Source: NBML01 sp029939535 (GTDB lineage Bacteria > Desulfobacterota > Desulfobacteria > Desulfobacterales > Desulfobacteraceae). Taken from it: DNA of 25,588 nucleotides. The DNA lies in assembly GCA_029939535.1 (NCBI GenBank), contig JAOZST010000042.1:1-25588 (forward strand), read 5' to 3'. This document shows, in pieces, positions 25,364 to 25,588 of this stretch; within the stretch, counting starts at the first letter, position 1; every line of letters starts with the position of its first letter. Both the position numbers and the translations under genes were made by a program. Under the pieces are notes generated by a model. The model was given only the letters and a program-made list of their open reading frames with translations, was not told the origin of the DNA and did not search any database.

Positions 25364-25588
25364 TTATTGGATTTCTTTAACTTTTGGCAGATCATACATG
25401 ATATCATCCCAGGGATGCCTGTACAACCCGTTTTGCTGGGTTACCTGGTCGATATAATGACCGATCATTCCCATGGTTCTGCCCAGGACAAACAACCCGT
25501 TTAAACCGCCGCAGTCAATAATGGAACGGATTCTTTTTTCAGGCCATTCAAGGGCATACATCATATCAACACAGAGAATACCAATGGC
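25364..25588 (-). CDS. aclA: ATP-citrate lyase, C-terminal end (cut by window edge)
   Basis: The frame is open from base 25588 to the stop at 25364, about 74 residues. GLNGLFVLGRTMGMIGHYID and QNGLYRHPWDDIMYDLPK match the extreme C-terminus of ATP-citrate lyase (citryl-CoA lyase, citrate-synthase-like domain), where other members read FVLGR..GFIGHYLDQK...GLYRHPWDDI. This is the subunit that splits or forms citrate with CoA. In Desulfobacter-type bacteria the enzyme works in the citrate-forming direction during acetate oxidation; in autotrophs it works in the reductive TCA cycle. Most of the gene lies outside the window, so subunit architecture is not visible. Confidence 0.82.
   Translation of the reverse strand, partial: AIGILCVDMMYALEWPEKRIRSIIDCGGLNGLFVLGRTMGMIGHYIDQVTQQNGLYRHPWDDIMYDLPKVKEIQ

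Overview
The window looks like a chromosomal segment of an anaerobic, sulfate-reducing type Deltaproteobacterium (Desulfobacterota, Desulfobacter-like). This is inferred, not proven. It rests on a 'putative sulfate exporter' (YeiH-type) gene, the 3' end of an ATP-citrate lyase gene (the citrate-forming step used by Desulfobacter-type acetate oxidisers), an oxygen-sensitive type PurF with Fe-S cysteines, and a sigma-54 promoter. Most genes are on the minus strand. Only the SNF2 helicase and the following dehydrogenase are on the plus strand.

Region 1 (1-6.2 kb, minus strand) is the most unusual part. A tightly packed operon starts from a well-formed sigma-54 promoter at 6157-6171. In order it encodes a two-helix membrane protein (88 aa), an enlarged YeiH/Cons_hypoth698-family transporter (542 aa), a small tail-anchored protein (68 aa), a universal stress protein (USP, 157 aa), an unknown tail-anchored protein (195 aa), a three-part Ser/Thr kinase-USP-CZB (zinc-binding) fusion (652 aa), a calcineurin-like phosphoesterase (246 aa), and the start of a membrane protein cut by the window edge. 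The last USP-to-phosphoesterase junctions overlap or abut. I read this as a candidate transporter module with its own phosphorylation/USP signalling circuit.

Region 2 (6.1-6.9 kb) is AT-rich and holds no convincing gene.

Region 3 (6.9-14.2 kb, minus strand) is a biosynthetic operon: carA-carB-purF, then a radical SAM protein and a SSAT-like GNAT acetyltransferase. Carbamoyl phosphate synthesis and the first committed purine step are coupled here by overlapping start and stop codons.

Region 4 (14.2-19.7 kb): a 398-bp divergent intergenic region carries repeats and a large REP-like palindrome. It is followed by a 1413-aa SNF2-family helicase and a short-chain dehydrogenase of the 17beta-HSD4/MFE-2 type, both on the plus strand.

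Region 5 (19.7-25.3 kb, minus strand) is AT-rich accessory sequence with many signs of decay: a ParD antitoxin without an intact toxin, a small zinc-ribbon protein, an acyl-CoA synthetase pseudogene with two stops and a frameshift, a LysE-family exporter, an amidase, and a URO-D-family gene lacking its C-terminal half. The window ends in the 3' end of an ATP-citrate lyase gene (25364-25588).
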